Source of the DNA: Rickettsiales bacterium
Lineage (GTDB): Bacteria > Pseudomonadota > Alphaproteobacteria > Rickettsiales > Deianiraeaceae
Reading direction: 5' to 3'
NCBI GenBank assembly: GCA_017477855.1
Contig: JAFUUN010000065.1
Location: forward strand, 1 to 7,044
DNA length: 7,044 bases
Under the pieces are notes generated by a model. The model worked only from the letters and a program-made list of their open reading frames with translations. It was not told the DNA's origin and searched no databases. Below are positions 5,749 to 7,044 of the stretch, piece after piece (within the stretch, counting starts at the first letter, position 1; the number at the start of each line of letters is the position of its first letter). A program made the position numbers and the translations under genes.

Positions 5749-6642
5749 TTGATAAAATTTTTATTCAAAAAGATACATTTTCTGCAACTACAAGACAACA
5801 AACGAGCTGTTGTACCAGTTGATGACTGGACTTGGAAGCAAATTCAGGCAGGTAAAGAAATCCAATTTGATGAAGACGGCCGATATGTTGATGTCATTGG
5901 TGAAAAGCCAAAAACGTTCACCGACATTCTCGCACAAAAGGCCATAAAACTCATTCCATACGGCTGGCCATATGGCTACACAAACACGATGTATAAGGAG
6001 GCCAAGGTCTACAAAAAAGGCGATGAAACCAGAATTTACGAACCATATAGTATTCGTGAAAGTTTTGAAGATGACAGGCCGGATACAATCAAACCACTTG
6101 TTAAAGCATTTGAGGAGGCAGTAATAAAAAACAAAGGCAAAGAAGTTTTAATGGGAGCGGTTGTCACACTTTCAGACCACGAACATGCCATTCCGCTATC
6201 AATAAAGTATAAAAACGGCAAAATCAGGGTCATTGCGTTCAATACCAATGGCTCAAAAAAGAGCAAAGAAAAATACGCAGAACCGATTTGCAATGCCATA
6301 AATCAGATGTGGAGTGATAGCTTTTTTAGTCATATTGGAGGACAACAAAATGTGGAATATTTCCACCGAAACTTCAACGAGCAAAAGGACGGAACATGTC
6401 TGACAACATCCGAGCTTGAAGTTCGTGCTATGTTGAAGGGCGATAATATTGGCGAGGCTGCTGACGATTTGACAACTTGGTACACCGCATTCACGAACGC
6501 AGCACAGGCACATCTTTGTAAGAAACTTGGTGTTGAAAGAAAGCAAGATTATTCAAACCAAAAACGTATTCAAAATGTTCGTAGCAGTGATAATGCTTGG
6601 AAATATCATTATGGAAAACGAGTGAATTTTCTGCCAAAATGA
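5749..6642 (+). CDS. hypothetical protein, candidate clan CE (Ulp1/YopJ-like) cysteine peptidase or acetyltransferase
   Basis: A 297-residue protein, not recognised with certainty. Residues 140-225 carry a pattern like clan CE enzymes: a His followed by a hydrophobic strand and NGK turn (H146, AIPLSIKYKNGK), a strand ending in F-N-T-N-G with N165 at +19 from the His (YopJ has Glu at the same spacing, Ulp1 an Asp), a helix (174-188), then a strand ending in Q212 and C217 (QKDGTCLTTSEL), where the family has an oxyanion Gln shortly before the catalytic Cys. The Asn in place of the acid and the missing Gly after Cys are deviations. Before it lie a DDW-x-W motif (25-29) and an aromatic PYGWPYGY stretch (70-77). 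Clan CE proteins in intracellular bacteria often act on host proteins. There is no ATG; the only early start is TTG 5749, directly after the TGA of the upstream frame. It converges on the phage terminase gene. The reading frame looks coding; the function is a guess. Confidence 0.6.
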   Translation: MIKFLFKKIHFLQLQDNKRAVVPVDDWTWKQIQAGKEIQFDEDGRYVDVIGEKPKTFTDILAQKAIKLIPYGWPYGYTNTMYKEAKVYKKGDETRIYEPYSIRESFEDDRPDTIKPLVKAFEEAVIKNKGKEVLMGAVVTLSDHEHAIPLSIKYKNGKIRVIAFNTNGSKKSKEKYAEPICNAINQMWSDSFFSHIGGQQNVEYFHRNFNEQKDGTCLTTSELEVRAMLKGDNIGEAADDLTTWYTAFTNAAQAHLCKKLGVERKQDYSNQKRIQNVRSSDNAWKYHYGKRVNFLPK

Positions 6643-7044
6643 TTACAAGCTTCTAATTTTGAATTCTAATTTTGTATATTTTTTATTTTTGTTATACCAA
6701 TTTACAAACTGCGAAATTGCATCAACTTGGTCGTCATGTTTACCACCGGGGAAGGCCAACAGCTCGTCCACAAGCGGCTCCGTCCATGACTGTTCGCGTG
6801 CAATCCAGAAGTGCCCGGCTTCAATAAAAACCAGAATTTCATTCACCCTGAATTCCTTGGAATGTGTTGGTTTTATCGCAATAATGTTGTTATGCTCTGT
6901 TCCTAAGTCCTGTATCATTGAGGTGCCATTTGATTTATCTTCAATCAAAACTGCAAGAGGTGCATATTTTCTAATTACATTTTTAACCTCTTTTTTTAGC
7001 TCTGGATATGCCAATTTCAACTGCAACATTTCACACAGATAAAA
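6643..7044 (-). CDS. phage terminase large subunit, C-terminal nuclease part (partial)
   Basis: The terminase large subunit cuts concatemeric phage DNA and drives it into the prohead with an ATPase motor. Visible here is the end of the RNase H-like nuclease domain: YPELK, then VLIEDKSNGTSMIQDL, IAIKPTHSKEFRV, the FIEAGHFWIARE segment, DELLAFPGGKHDDQVDA with its metal-binding aspartates, and SQFVNWY. This matches the gp17-like C-terminal domain well. The frame stays open upstream of the internal ATG at 7029 to the window edge (FYLCE before it), so that Met is internal and the gene continues to the right with the ATPase domain outside the window. The last ten residues (TKLEFKIRSL) are encoded by a 13-nt near-tandem duplication and may not be original. 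The stop abuts the stop of the converging gene at 6642. No other phage gene is identifiable here, so it may be a remnant. Confidence 0.88.
   Translation of the reverse strand, partial: FYLCEMLQLKLAYPELKKEVKNVIRKYAPLAVLIEDKSNGTSMIQDLGTEHNNIIAIKPTHSKEFRVNEILVFIEAGHFWIAREQSWTEPLVDELLAFPGGKHDDQVDAISQFVNWYNKNKKYTKLEFKIRSL
6649..6674. repeat. 13-nt near-tandem duplication at the 3' end of the terminase gene
   Basis: Two adjacent 13-nt units (6649-6661 and 6662-6674) match at 11 of 13 positions and share TTCTAATTTTG. They encode the last residues of the terminase. Since 13 is not a multiple of three, such a duplication shifts the frame and changes the C-terminus. It probably arose by replication slippage. 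Confidence 0.55.

Noticed and set aside
6659..7042. 127-residue plus-strand frame opposite the terminase
   Set aside because: The minus strand carries well-conserved terminase nuclease motifs; this frame is their shadow.

Overview
The window is a low-GC bacterial segment. It holds four ordinary chromosomal genes (folA, a Cro/CI-type regulator, pyrG, murD), two tRNA genes, one exported cysteine-rich protein and, at the right end, phage-derived and unrecognised accessory DNA. The regulator (a short XRE protein of the kind common in alphaproteobacteria), the bacterial GLG1-type cysteine-rich repeats, the AT-rich spacers, the apparent lack of Shine-Dalgarno sequences and the decaying genes point to an alphaproteobacterium, perhaps a host-associated lineage such as Rickettsiales or Holosporales. 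That placement is inference from protein style; no marker gene fixes it.

Left part (1-1368). A well-formed sigma70-type promoter points off the left edge toward a short ATG-initiated reading frame that runs into an AG/CT dinucleotide repeat. On the + strand follows a dihydrofolate reductase that stops about 35-40 residues early, then an AT-rich hairpin terminator and tRNA-Ser(GGA). An XRE regulator is transcribed toward tRNA-Ser. Upstream of it lies a perfect 10+10 bp inverted repeat, a candidate operator, in the spacer shared with pyrG.

Centre (1369-5311). pyrG (CTP synthase) and murD (a muramyl ligase) form a 2-nt-spaced pair, so pyrimidine nucleotide and peptidoglycan precursor synthesis are probably co-transcribed. 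The end of murD overlaps by 10 nt the end of a converging gene for a secreted protein with two four-cysteine GLG1-like repeats. That gene starts with GTG 5 nt after tRNA-Gly(TCC) and probably shares its transcript.

Right part (5312-7044). Two consecutive reading frames on the + strand lie in the same frame, separated by a single TGA, with a TTG directly after it. The second encodes a 297-residue protein whose His/Asn/Gln/Cys spacing resembles clan CE cysteine peptidases or acetyltransferases (Ulp1/YopJ type), so a host-directed effector is possible but unproven. It converges, with abutting stop codons, on the C-terminal nuclease part of a phage terminase large subunit that continues beyond the right edge. 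This stretch looks like a prophage remnant or its cargo.
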